Assembly (NCBI GenBank): GCA_016716385.1
Contig: JADJWL010000003.1
Location: forward strand, 248,001 to 312,000
Length of the DNA stretch: 64,000 nt
Reading direction: 5' to 3'
Origin: Bryobacterales bacterium
GTDB taxonomy: Bacteria > Acidobacteriota > Terriglobia > Bryobacterales > Bryobacteraceae
In this document: one piece after another, positions 34,835 to 42,798 of the stretch
Layout: each line of letters begins with the position of its first letter
Position numbering within the stretch: the first letter of the stretch is position 1
Position numbers and translations under genes: made by a program
The notes under the pieces: model-generated
Told to the model about the DNA's origin: nothing
The model's database searches: none
Seen by the model: the letters and a program-made list of their open reading frames with translations, nothing else

Positions 34835-34854
34835 ATCCGCCTTATCGGCCGGCT

Positions 34855-35679
34855 TCAGGCGAACCAGAGACGCCGTGCTGTCTCGCCCAGGATCGCCTGC
34901 TGCTTCGCTTGGCTTAGGCCGAGATCATGCGTGAAGATCCGCAGGTGTTCCTTGTAGCTCACCTTGGGCGTCCAAAGCTCGCACGGGAAATCGCTGCCCC
35001 AGACGCAACGCTCGGGACCGTAGGCCTCGATGACGTCGAGGCAGCGCTGGTGCATATCCGCGCAGGGGTATCCCGTCTCGGAGCCGGTCGGCACGAACGT
35101 CAGCTTGGCGTGCAGGTTCTTATGGCGCGCCAGGCGGCGGACATCGGCCAGGATCGGCTCCCCGTCGGGACCCGCCTTCAGGTTCATGCAGTGGTCGAGC
35201 ACGACGCGCAGGCGCGGGAAATCCCCCAGCAGTTTGTCCACTTCGGCAGTGCGCTCGCGCCCCACCAGGACGTTGATCACGAGTCCGTTGTCAGTGGCGG
35301 TCCGCCACAACCCGCGCACGCCGGGGTGGTCCAATTTGCCCGCCTTGGCCGCCGGGATGCTGCGCATGCCCCTGATCCCGAAGTCGCGGGCATAACGGGC
35401 CAAGAGGTTGGGGCTCTCGGGATTCTCCGGATCCAGCGTGACGACGCCGGCCGCCCAGTCGCTCGACACCTTCGACGAGTCGAGGATGTAGCGGTTGTCG
35501 AAGCGATAGAACGTGCTGGTCTGGATGAGGCACGCCTTGGCGACGCCGTTGGCCGCGCTCTCTTCGCGCAACTGCCCGAGGGTGCCTTTGTTCCCCGGCG
35601 GGCGCAGCGGCTTCTCGATGGTCGGGTACCGCTTCTCATCCGCGGCGTAGATGTGGGCGTGCGTATCGACAATCAGCAT
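34855..35679 (-). CDS. Amidohydrolase family (ACMSD/amidohydrolase-2 type) metal-dependent hydrolase
   Basis: A 274-residue TIM-barrel hydrolase. Metal and catalytic residues can be seen: DTHAHIYA near the N terminus (HxH), DHCMNLK in the middle and GSDFPCE near residue 235 (catalytic Asp). This subgroup includes lactonases and decarboxylases acting on sugar lactones or aromatic acids; the substrate is not clear. It has no export signal, so it is cytoplasmic. It lies 13 bases after the SDR gene. The pair (SDR dehydrogenase plus amidohydrolase lactonase) would fit oxidation of a sugar to a lactone followed by hydrolysis, an inference from context. Confidence 0.8.
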   Translation of the reverse strand: MLIVDTHAHIYAADEKRYPTIEKPLRPPGNKGTLGQLREESAANGVAKACLIQTSTFYRFDNRYILDSSKVSSDWAAGVVTLDPENPESPNLLARYARDFGIRGMRSIPAAKAGKLDHPGVRGLWRTATDNGLVINVLVGRERTAEVDKLLGDFPRLRVVLDHCMNLKAGPDGEPILADVRRLARHKNLHAKLTFVPTGSETGYPCADMHQRCLDVIEAYGPERCVWGSDFPCELWTPKVSYKEHLRIFTHDLGLSQAKQQAILGETARRLWFA

Positions 35680-35692
35680 CGAACGGATGCTA

Positions 35693-36403
35693 TCAGAGAG
35701 TCAGGCCGCCGTCCACCGTCAGGACCTGACCTGTCACGTAATTGTCCGGTTCCAGAAAGAAGCGCACGGCGCGGGCGACGTCGGCCGCGCGGCCGAATCG
35801 CGGGACCATGCCATCCTTGAGGAACCGGTCGTACTTGCCGCTCGCGATCGACGCTTCCGCCATCCCCGCCGCCGTCACGCCGGGACTCACCACGTTCACA
35901 CGGATGTTCGCCGGACCGCGCAGTTCCTTCGCCAGGATGCGCGCCGCGTGAGCGAGCGACGCCTTGGCTCCGGCGTAGGCAGTGGAGCCGGGAAACAGCG
36001 CCCCGGCCTGCATCGTGGAGAACAGCACGATCGCCCCCGGCGTGCCGTCCGCGCGCATCCGGTCCGCGGCTTCCCGCGCCAGCAGGATCGGACCGAGATA
36101 GTTCGACTCGAAGGAGTCGCGCATCGCCTGCTCCAGTTGATCGGGTGTGGCCGCGCGCGCCGGGACGCCGGTGAAGACGACGAGACCGTAGAGTCCCGGC
36201 GCGGCATCGAGCAGGCGCGCCCGGTCTCCGGCCGTTTCCAGTTCGGCCTGGACCAGCGTCCCTGGGGACGATTCCGGCTTGCGCGTGCGGAAGCTGACCA
36301 CCAGTTCGGCGCCCTCGGCGGCAAGCCGCTCCGCGGTGACGCGCCCGAGTCCACCGGCGCCGCCCGCCAACACGATCCGCTTGCCCGCCAGCGCGTCAGG
36401 CAC
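35693..36403 (-). CDS. Short-chain dehydrogenase/reductase
   Basis: A 236-residue classical SDR. The cofactor motif is GGAGGLG (near residue 14), and the catalytic Ser, Tyr and Lys are in VLFSTMQAGALFPGSTAYAGAKASL; NVVSPGVT is the usual PG motif. The residue after the second beta strand is Arg-rich (VVSFRTRKPESS), which favours NADP. The substrate is unknown. GTG 36403 is the start and overlaps the O-antigen ligase-like gene by 8 bases, so these genes form one transcript with the amidohydrolase downstream. Confidence 0.88.
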   Translation of the reverse strand: MPDALAGKRIVLAGGAGGLGRVTAERLAAEGAELVVSFRTRKPESSPGTLVQAELETAGDRARLLDAAPGLYGLVVFTGVPARAATPDQLEQAMRDSFESNYLGPILLAREAADRMRADGTPGAIVLFSTMQAGALFPGSTAYAGAKASLAHAARILAKELRGPANIRVNVVSPGVTAAGMAEASIASGKYDRFLKDGMVPRFGRAADVARAVRFFLEPDNYVTGQVLTVDGGLTL

Positions 36404-37601
36404 CCGACGGCTCCTGCCGCGAAGCGTCGACGGCCACGTACCCGCAGGACGCCACCACGAGGAACATCGTCAGCACTTCACTGTCTCCCAGGTTCAGTTC
36501 GAAAACTCCGGCGATCATGGTGGCGATCACCACCGCAATGGCGCCATGGAGAATCCAGCGCGCCTCGCCGGGTCCGGGCGGAAGGCGCCGCAGGGCGCGC
36601 GCGAAATCCACCAGCATCTGGACGAGCAGCCAGACCAGGGCGAGCATGGCCGGAATGCCGCGCTCAGCGGCGTAGTGCAGGTAGATGTTGTGCAGGTGCC
36701 CATACCAGCCGGTCGGCAGCGGCCAGGGGATGTCCCGAGGGACGTAGCGCTCGAACTGCACGCCGACCTGCTCCGGCCCGAGCCCGGTCCAGGGGTTCGC
36801 CTTGATCATCTCGATGCCGGTACGCCAGGTGACGACCCGGTGCTCGTTCGAATCGACCTCCTTCTTCGGCTGGAGGATGGAGACGGCCCGGGTTCGCACG
36901 GGCTCCGGAGCGGCGAACACGCCAAGCAGCAGAATGACGGGCGCCAGAGCGACCAGCCAGCGCCGCCAAAACCACGCCAGGTACAATCCGGCCACAGCCG
37001 TTGCCAGCCAGATGCTGCGCGTCCAACCAAGCACAATTCCCGCCGCCATCGCCGCGAAGCAGAGGATCCAGATCCACCGCCCGCGGAGCCCGCCCGAGAA
37101 AACCAGCATCGCCGCCAGCATCAGCAGCGCGAACATGAGTTGCCCGCCGAAGGTCATCCAGTGGCTCATGAACCCAGTGATGCGCTCCGGCATGTAGAAC
37201 TCGTAGAAGCCGCGCCCGAGCGATGCCGCTTCGGCCGCCTTCTCGCCATACTGGACCAGACCGCGGGCAGCGACCAGGGCTCCGGCGGCAGCCCAGGCGA
37301 GAAACAGGCGGCGGATCCAGTCGAGGCCGCGGAGCGTGGAAAAGGCCGCCAGCAGCATCGTGTAGACGTAGATTTTGCGCACCTGCGGCAGTCCGGCGGC
37401 GGGGTCCGGCGAGAACGCGAGTGAGACCAGCGTCAGCCCGAGAAACACTGCCAGCGGTTTCCAGATGGGCGGCAGCCGCAGCGGCTCACCGGAAAGCAGC
37501 AGCGCGACCAGAGCAAGCGCCAGCAGCACCTGGCTCACAGCAATTCCGAAAAGGACGGCGACAGCGGAAGCAAACGTCAGGTAGAGCGCGGCACGCGGCA
37601 A
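36396..37601 (-). CDS. O-antigen ligase-like (Wzy/WaaL) membrane protein
   Basis: A 401-residue polytopic inner-membrane protein with about ten TM helices. The Wzy_C-type periplasmic loop is recognisable: TGLGPEQVGVQFERY and then HLHNIYLHYAAERGIPAML, with the conserved His-Asn of the ligase family. It would join or polymerise polyprenyl-linked glycans on the periplasmic face. The start is uncertain: I use TTG 37601, which precedes the first TM helix (RAALYLTFASAVAVLFG); a longer frame exists but overlaps the divergent sixA gene. No Shine-Dalgarno sequence is obvious. No LPS or capsule cluster flanks it. Confidence 0.75.
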   Translation of the reverse strand: MPRAALYLTFASAVAVLFGIAVSQVLLALALVALLLSGEPLRLPPIWKPLAVFLGLTLVSLAFSPDPAAGLPQVRKIYVYTMLLAAFSTLRGLDWIRRLFLAWAAAGALVAARGLVQYGEKAAEAASLGRGFYEFYMPERITGFMSHWMTFGGQLMFALLMLAAMLVFSGGLRGRWIWILCFAAMAAGIVLGWTRSIWLATAVAGLYLAWFWRRWLVALAPVILLLGVFAAPEPVRTRAVSILQPKKEVDSNEHRVVTWRTGIEMIKANPWTGLGPEQVGVQFERYVPRDIPWPLPTGWYGHLHNIYLHYAAERGIPAMLALVWLLVQMLVDFARALRRLPPGPGEARWILHGAIAVVIATMIAGVFELNLGDSEVLTMFLVVASCGYVAVDASRQEPSGA

Positions 37602-37637
37602 GAGATCAGTATGCCAAAATAACAGTCGGCTTGCCCG

Positions 37638-38114
37638 ATGAGGATCTACCTGCTGCGGCACGGAATCGCCGAGGACGCCAAAGCCGGCATGCCGGACGCG
37701 GACCGGCGGCTGACGCCGGATGGCATCCAGCGGCTGGAGCGCTTCTTGAAGAGAGTGCGCGCACTCGGCATTCAACCCGATGTGGTTGCCTCCAGCCGCC
37801 TCAGGCGGGCCGTCGAGAGTGCGAGAATCGCCGCCAAGGTCCTCGGATACAAGGGAGAGATCGTCACCCTGCAACACGTCGCCCCGGAGTCGGACCCGGC
37901 GCAGGCGTGGAGTGAACTAGGGGAGTTGCGGGAGTTTGAACAGATCCTCGTGGCGAGCCACGAGCCGTTCTTGAGCAGCCTGTATGCGTACCTGCTGGAC
38001 AGCCCGTCGTTGAACGTCCGCGTGAAGAAGGGTTCGCTCGGCTGCATTGACGTCGAGCCGGGGCGCCGTCCCGCGGGCGAACTGCGCTGGCTGTTGCCCC
38101 CAGGACTTGAGTAG
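37638..38114 (+). CDS. sixA: SixA-type phosphohistidine phosphatase
   Basis: A 158-residue histidine phosphatase. The catalytic RHG is at the N terminus (YLLRHGIAED, H8), the second phosphate-binding Arg region is SSRLRRAVESA, and the second catalytic His is in VASHEPFLSSL. SixA dephosphorylates phosphohistidine on HPt domains or on nitrogen-PTS proteins. No hybrid kinase or PTS gene is near, so the partner is unknown. Length matches the family. It is divergent from the O-antigen ligase-like gene (36 bases apart) and is followed by uppS 30 bases later. Confidence 0.85.
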   Translation: MRIYLLRHGIAEDAKAGMPDADRRLTPDGIQRLERFLKRVRALGIQPDVVASSRLRRAVESARIAAKVLGYKGEIVTLQHVAPESDPAQAWSELGELREFEQILVASHEPFLSSLYAYLLDSPSLNVRVKKGSLGCIDVEPGRRPAGELRWLLPPGLE

Positions 38115-38144
38115 CAGCGGACACTTGTTACTATAGGGAGTTTG

Positions 38145-38975
38145 ATGCAGGCCCTCTTTGACGTGTTGCGGCCCGGAGACGGAGATTGGGAGCTGGCCAT
38201 GGCCATCGACCCGGCCGGCCTGCCCGCGCACATCGCCATCATCATGGACGGAAACGGCCGCTGGGCGGGAAGGCGCGGTCTGCCCCGCGTCGCCGGCCAC
38301 CAGGCCGGGATCGTACCGGTTCGCACGACAGTCGAAACCTGTGCCCGCCTGGGGATTCGCGCGCTCACGCTCTACGCCTTCTCGGTGGAGAACTGGAAGC
38401 GCCCCCGGACCGAGGTGGACGCGCTGTGGCGGCTGCTGCGCCTTTACCTGCGCAGGGAGCTGGCAACGCTGCTCGACAACAACATCCGGCTGGCGGCGAT
38501 CGGCCGCGTTCACGAGTTGCCCGCTGCGGTGCGCGCCGAACTCGACGAGGTGGTGGCGGCGACATCGGGCAATACCGGCCTGCAGGTCAACCTGGCGATC
38601 AACTACGGCGGGCGCACCGAGATCGTCGATGCGGTGAACACCCGGATCGAACGAGCGCGCCGCGAAGGCTCGCTCGATACCCTCCGGATCGGCGAGAGTG
38701 ACATCGGCGCCCATCTCTACACGGCCGGGTTGCCCGAACCTGACTTGCTGATCCGCACCTCCGGCGAGATGCGGCTGAGCAATTTCCTGCTGTGGCAGAT
38801 CGCCTACGCGGAACTGTACGTGACTGAGACCCTGTGGCCGGATTTCGGCCGTACGGACCTGCTCCGCGCCGTCCTCGAATTCCAGAAGCGCGACCGCCGC
38901 TACGGCGGCGTGAAAGCGCAAGTGGCGGCCGAGACCGAAGAGCATCTGGAAACGTCCGCGGTCTCCCCGCGATGA
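38145..38975 (+). CDS. uppS: Isoprenyl transferase (undecaprenyl diphosphate synthase)
   Basis: A 276-residue cis-prenyltransferase that makes the C55 lipid carrier for peptidoglycan and surface glycans from FPP and IPP. The family motifs are clear: IAIIMDGNGRWA with the catalytic Asp near residue 36, LTLYAFSVENWKRP, NLAINYGGR, and RTSGEMRLSNFLLWQIAYAE near the C terminus. The N-terminal 20 residues and C-terminal tail are longer than in E. coli. ATG 38145 follows GGGAG at a normal distance; I prefer it to TTG 38142. Its stop overlaps the cdsA ATG by 4 bases, the usual uppS-cdsA coupling. Confidence 0.95.
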   Translation: MQALFDVLRPGDGDWELAMAIDPAGLPAHIAIIMDGNGRWAGRRGLPRVAGHQAGIVPVRTTVETCARLGIRALTLYAFSVENWKRPRTEVDALWRLLRLYLRRELATLLDNNIRLAAIGRVHELPAAVRAELDEVVAATSGNTGLQVNLAINYGGRTEIVDAVNTRIERARREGSLDTLRIGESDIGAHLYTAGLPEPDLLIRTSGEMRLSNFLLWQIAYAELYVTETLWPDFGRTDLLRAVLEFQKRDRRYGGVKAQVAAETEEHLETSAVSPR

Positions 38976-39763
38976 AGCGCGTCCTCACGGCGCTCGTCCT
39001 GATTCCCGTCGCACTCGGCGCCATCTTCAAGGGTGGGCCATGGGTGGTGCTGTCTGTGGTGGCCGCGTTCGCTACCCTCTGCTTTCTGGAGCTCGCCAGC
39101 ATCGGGCGCGGCTACGGCCTCGGACTGCCGCGATCCGCGCAGTGGCTGGGGGTAGCGGCCGGCTGCGGCTTCCTGGCATTGCCCGGCCACGAGGGGATCT
39201 ACCTGGCGGCCATTGCCCTGGCAGCCGCCGCCTGGACGCTCGCGGCGGCTGACCTCGCAACCGGTATCCCGCGCGCCGGCATGTGGCTGCTCGCATTCCT
39301 GTACGTTTTCGGGCCGTGGCGGTGCGCCGTCCTGCTGCACGCGCTCAGCCCGATGTGGCTGCTGTTCGCGCTGGCGATCAACTGGATCGGAGACATCAGC
39401 GCGTTCTACTTCGGCCGCGCGTTCGGCCGCCACAAGCTGGCTTCGCGGGTGAGCCCGGGAAAGAGTTGGGAGGGAGCGGCCGCTTCGGCTGTCACGGGCG
39501 CCGCGTTCGGGCTCCTGCTGTTGCCGCGGATGTCGCCCGCCCCGCTCGCGGCGGCGCCGCCTTGGATCGAAATCGTCTTGCTGTCAGTCGCTGTCAATGC
39601 CCTCGGCCAGGTGGGCGACCTCACCGAATCCGCACTCAAGCGCGGCGCGGGGATGAAGGACTCCGGAACGCTGTTGCCCGGTCACGGCGGCTTTCTCGAC
39701 CGCCTGGACTCCACGCTGTTTACCGTGCCGGCTGTCTATCTGTATCTGCTGTTGCGGGCGTAG
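38972..39763 (+). CDS. cdsA: Phosphatidate cytidylyltransferase
   Basis: A 263-residue inner-membrane enzyme that makes CDP-diacylglycerol from phosphatidic acid and CTP, the precursor of phospholipids. About seven TM helices. The CdsA signature is intact near the C terminus: SALKRGAGMKDSGTLLPGHG, followed by FLDRLDS. The region before it (NWIGDISAFYFGRAFGRHKL) carries the conserved D-x-x-A-Y-x-x-G-x-x-F-G pattern. The ATGA overlap with uppS indicates coupled translation. Its stop codon abuts that of the convergent transketolase gene with no base between. Confidence 0.93.
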   Translation: MKRVLTALVLIPVALGAIFKGGPWVVLSVVAAFATLCFLELASIGRGYGLGLPRSAQWLGVAAGCGFLALPGHEGIYLAAIALAAAAWTLAAADLATGIPRAGMWLLAFLYVFGPWRCAVLLHALSPMWLLFALAINWIGDISAFYFGRAFGRHKLASRVSPGKSWEGAAASAVTGAAFGLLLLPRMSPAPLAAAPPWIEIVLLSVAVNALGQVGDLTESALKRGAGMKDSGTLLPGHGGFLDRLDSTLFTVPAVYLYLLLRA

Positions 39764-40729
39764 CTACCGCTTACGCTGCAGGAGCCGGCGCGCGGCCGCC
39801 ACCACGTTCGCGGCGCGCAGACCGTATTTGTCCAGCAGTTCATCGGGCGTACCCGATTCCGCATAGGTGTTCTCGACGCCGACAAACTCCATCGGACAGG
39901 GCTGCAGTTCGCTCACCGCCTGCGCCACCCGGACCCCGAGTCCGCTGTCGGTGAGATGCTCTTCGGCGACCACGATCCCTCCGGTCTCGCGCGCCGCCCG
40001 CGCGATCGCGTCGCGGTCGAGCGGTTTGATCGTGTGCATGTCGATCACCCGCGCGGCGATTCCTTCCGCCGCCAGCGTCTCCTGCGCGCGGATGCACTCG
40101 GCCACCAGCAGGCCGTGCGCGATCAGCGTCAGATCGCCGCCGGGAACCAGTTCCACGGCCTTGCCGATCTCGAACGTCTGCCCGTTGCCGTAGATCACGG
40201 GCGCTTTCATCCGCCCGCAGCGGATGAACACCGGCCCACGGTGCGCCGCCGCCAGCCGCACGATCGCCGAAGTGGCCGCCTCGTCCGCCGGAGAGAAGAC
40301 GAGGAAGCCCGGCAGCGCGCAGGCCAGCGCCAGGTCTTCCACGCTCATCTGCGACGGACCGTCCTCGCCGATCGAGATGCCGGAATGCGTACCGACCACC
40401 TTGACGTTGAAGTTCGGATAGGCCACGGTCACACGGAGTTGCTCGAAACCCTTGTTCATGACAAAGGCCGAGAAGCTCGACACGAAGGGAATCTTGCCGG
40501 CCGCGGCAAGCCCCGCGCCGATCGACACCATGTTCGCTTCGGCGATGCCGCAGGAAAAGAAACGCTCGGGAAACTCCTGCGCGAACAGAGCTGTGAACGT
40601 CGACTTGGACAAGTCCGCGTCGCAGACGACCACGTCGGAGTTCTCGCGTCCCAGTTCCACCAGCGTCCGGCCGAAGGCTTCGCGGGTCGCTTTGCCCGGC
40701 TTCAGGTCAAACCTGGATTCGACAGGCAT
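39764..40729 (-). CDS. Transketolase, C-terminal (pyrimidine-binding plus C-terminal) subunit
   Basis: A 321-residue protein, half of a split transketolase of the type seen in archaea, Gram-positives and some other bacteria. The pyrimidine domain has SKSTFTALFAQEFPERFFSCGIAEANM with the catalytic Glu (residue near 63) and the ISIGEDGPSQMSVEDLAL loop; a transketolase C-terminal domain follows (about 200-315). It acts with the preceding subunit to move two-carbon units in the pentose-phosphate pathway. The start codon abuts the stop of the N-terminal subunit gene, so the two are made together. Confidence 0.93.
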   Translation of the reverse strand: MPVESRFDLKPGKATREAFGRTLVELGRENSDVVVCDADLSKSTFTALFAQEFPERFFSCGIAEANMVSIGAGLAAAGKIPFVSSFSAFVMNKGFEQLRVTVAYPNFNVKVVGTHSGISIGEDGPSQMSVEDLALACALPGFLVFSPADEAATSAIVRLAAAHRGPVFIRCGRMKAPVIYGNGQTFEIGKAVELVPGGDLTLIAHGLLVAECIRAQETLAAEGIAARVIDMHTIKPLDRDAIARAARETGGIVVAEEHLTDSGLGVRVAQAVSELQPCPMEFVGVENTYAESGTPDELLDKYGLRAANVVAAARRLLQRKR

Positions 40730-41551
40730 CTAGCGCAACTCCTCCAGCGCCTGGGCCACCTCGGCGGCAGTCGGCGCCACGCCGTGAAACTTGGGGTTGT
40801 TCTCCATGAACGACACGCCTTTGCCCTTGACCGTATGCGCCACGATCGCCGACGGCTTGCCCTTTGTGGCCGCGGCTTCGGCAAACGCCGCCTGCAGCGC
40901 CGGGAGGTCATGCCCGTCGAGTTCCATTGTGTGCCAGCCGAAGGCGCGCCATTTCTCCACCAGAGGCTCGATTTCCATGATGTCTTTGAGAAATCCGTCA
41001 AGCTGGATCTTGTTGTAATCGACAATGGCGACGAGATTATCCACCTTGTGGTACGCGCCGAACATCGCCGCTTCCCAGATCTGGCCTTCCTGGATTTCGC
41101 CGTCGCCCAGCACGACAAACGTGCGGTTCGGTTTGCCGTCCAGCCGGGCGGCCAGAGCCATCCCCAACCCGAGCGACAACCCCACGCCCAGCGAGCCGGT
41201 CGACCCCTCGAGCGCGGGAATGAAGCGCTTGTCGGGGTGGCCCTGGTAGATGGAACCGAGTTGACGCAGCGTATTCAGGTCCGCCGCCGGCGTGTAGCCG
41301 CACTCAGCCATGACCGCATAGAGAACTGGGGCGGCATGTCCTTTGGAGAGAATGAAATGGTCGCGCTCGGGCCAGTCCGGACGCGCCGGATCGTGCCGCA
41401 TCACGCTGAAAAAGAGCGCCGTCAGGATCTCGACGGCGGAGAGTGATCCGCCAGGATGCCCCGACTTCGCCTCCCCGATCATTTCCACGATCGCCCGGCG
41501 CACCCGTGTCGCGATGGCCGGCAAATTGGCCCTGTCTGTGGTGGTGTGCAT
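40730..41551 (-). CDS. Transketolase, N-terminal (pyrophosphate-binding) subunit
   Basis: A 273-residue subunit carrying the thiamine-diphosphate pyrophosphate site. The TPP motif GDG-x(about 28)-N is clear: VLGDGEIQEGQIWEAAMFGA followed by VDYNKIQLDG. The SGHPGGSLSAVEILTALFF start is typical of transketolases, as are KGHAAPVLYAV and GSTGSLGVGLSLGLGMA. With the next gene it forms one enzyme of the normal full length. ATG 41551 gives the usual N terminus; an earlier start at 41572 in the same frame is less likely. The oxidative branch enzymes (zwf, pgl) are at 57-60 kb. Confidence 0.93.
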   Translation of the reverse strand: MHTTTDRANLPAIATRVRRAIVEMIGEAKSGHPGGSLSAVEILTALFFSVMRHDPARPDWPERDHFILSKGHAAPVLYAVMAECGYTPAADLNTLRQLGSIYQGHPDKRFIPALEGSTGSLGVGLSLGLGMALAARLDGKPNRTFVVLGDGEIQEGQIWEAAMFGAYHKVDNLVAIVDYNKIQLDGFLKDIMEIEPLVEKWRAFGWHTMELDGHDLPALQAAFAEAAATKGKPSAIVAHTVKGKGVSFMENNPKFHGVAPTAAEVAQALEELR

Positions 41552-41591
41552 GCGCTTTCCCGAGTGTATCACGCCGGTCCGCGCGGACCGG

Positions 41592-41972
41592 CTAGAAGAC
41601 TCCGGCGTGGCGCTTCAGGATCTGCGGCAGATTCACCGAGAAAGCCGACTTCGGCATCACCATGTCGCAGCCCGCTTCCTGTGCCTTTTGTTTCAGCTCC
41701 CCCTGCACGTGCGACAAATAGCCGATCAGGCTGACGCCTTTGTACGTGCTGTCGGACTTCAGGCTGGCGATGAGATCGAGTGGCTTCACGGCCTCGAAAT
41801 TGAGGTCGAAAATGATCACCATCGGCTTGGAGCGCGCCTTCTCGAGGACCAGGGACGCTTCGGTGGCATACTCCACCGCGGCTCCGGCCCGTTTGGCCGC
41901 TTCGTTGATCTTCGCGGAAAAGAACAAATCGCTGACGACGGCGAGAACCGTCTTATTCGCCGGTTTCTGCAT
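41592..41972 (-). CDS. Stand-alone receiver-like (CheY-fold) protein
   Basis: A 126-residue single-domain protein with the receiver fold. The phospho-acceptor Asp would be D56 (VIIFDLNFE) and a Lys is in place near residue 108 (DMVMPKSAF). The acidic pair that normally binds magnesium near the N terminus is reduced to one Asp (VVSDLFF), and the Thr/Ser strand reads LIGYLSH, so phosphorylation chemistry may be altered. No output domain. It may be a phospho-relay or a phosphorylation-independent binding protein. It lies 40 bases before the transketolase start on the same strand. Confidence 0.75.
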   Translation of the reverse strand: MQKPANKTVLAVVSDLFFSAKINEAAKRAGAAVEYATEASLVLEKARSKPMVIIFDLNFEAVKPLDLIASLKSDSTYKGVSLIGYLSHVQGELKQKAQEAGCDMVMPKSAFSVNLPQILKRHAGVF

Positions 41973-42087
41973 ACAAACTTGAAGTCCGTGACCACCCGGA
42001 TACAGCGGCCCTGCGGGGACCGCGGCGGCGGCCGGCGGGAGGGAAATTCGATCTTACCCCGATGCGCGGGCCGCTGGCAAGCTGCGC

Positions 42088-42633
42088 CTAGGTCTTCAGG
42101 CTCTTGAGTGGACTGACGATCATGTGGGCCGCTCTTCCTTCCAGACGGGGCTGGCCGTCCACCTGGCCATATTGCGCCAAGTCTTCCGCGAACCGCATCA
42201 GCAGCTTCCTGCCCAGATCCGTGTGGGCGATCTCGCGGCCACGGAACTGCACCACCGCCTTGACGCGGTTCCCCTCCTGCAGGAAGCGGATCGCGTGCTT
42301 CTTCTTGAAGTCGTAATCGTGGTCGTCAGTGTTGGGGCGGAACTTAACCTCCTTCACTTGGACCACGTGCTGCTTCTTCTTCGCCTCGTGCGCCTTCTTC
42401 TTCTGCTCGTACTGGTAGTGCCCGTAATCAATCGCCTTGGCGACCGGGGGCACGGCGGTCGGTGCAATCACGACCAGATCCAGTCCCATCTCCTGCGCCT
42501 TGCGCAACGCGGCGGCGGTTGGCATGACCTCGGTCTCGCCGTCCGGGAAAACAGCCCGCACTTCTCGAGCTCTGATGGTTTCGTTGACGTTCTCACGTCG
42601 TCTTCCGACAGGTGGTTTGCGGCCGGGATACAT
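42088..42633 (-). CDS. infC: Translation initiation factor IF-3
   Basis: A 181-residue IF-3, which binds the 30S subunit, blocks 50S joining and checks start codons. The N-terminal domain is about 1-85 (VNETIRAREVRAVFPDG, ALRKAQEMGLDLVVIAP, VAKAIDYGHYQYEQKKK) and the C-terminal domain about 95-180 (VKEVKFRPNTDDHDYDFKKK, GNRVKAVVQFRGREIAH). It uses a normal ATG at 42633, unlike the AUU of E. coli infC. rpmI and rplT, which usually follow infC, are not here; the 115-base gap after it is too small for either. A promoter is predicted upstream. Confidence 0.95.
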   Translation of the reverse strand: MYPGRKPPVGRRRENVNETIRAREVRAVFPDGETEVMPTAAALRKAQEMGLDLVVIAPTAVPPVAKAIDYGHYQYEQKKKAHEAKKKQHVVQVKEVKFRPNTDDHDYDFKKKHAIRFLQEGNRVKAVVQFRGREIAHTDLGRKLLMRFAEDLAQYGQVDGQPRLEGRAAHMIVSPLKSLKT

Positions 42634-42671
42634 GGATTCAGCGGGGCCTGCGACTTCCTCTCATTGGCCCT

Positions 42672-42700
42672 ATCACACCACAGGCCAGGAGCAAAGTCAA
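42672..42700 (-). promoter_or_regulatory. Candidate sigma-70 promoter of infC
   Basis: On the minus strand TTGACT (42700-42695), 17 bases, then TGTGAT (42677-42672). The -35 matches 5 of 6 and the -10 matches 4 of 6. The -10 ends about 38 bases before the infC ATG. It lies in a 165-base divergent gap with the ATPase gene, which holds no other feature I can name. Confidence 0.45.
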
Positions 42701-42798
42701 AAGGATTCAACCCGCGTTCAGGCAAGGGTTTGCCCGCACGGGCGCCGGCCGGCAGTGCTATTCTGGTTCGCAGGACCCAGGCGCCCCCGGGATGCTCT

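Noticed and set aside
41973..42087. tRNA or small ribosomal-protein gene in the gap after infC
   Set aside because: No cloverleaf can be drawn, and the gap is too short for L35 or L20.
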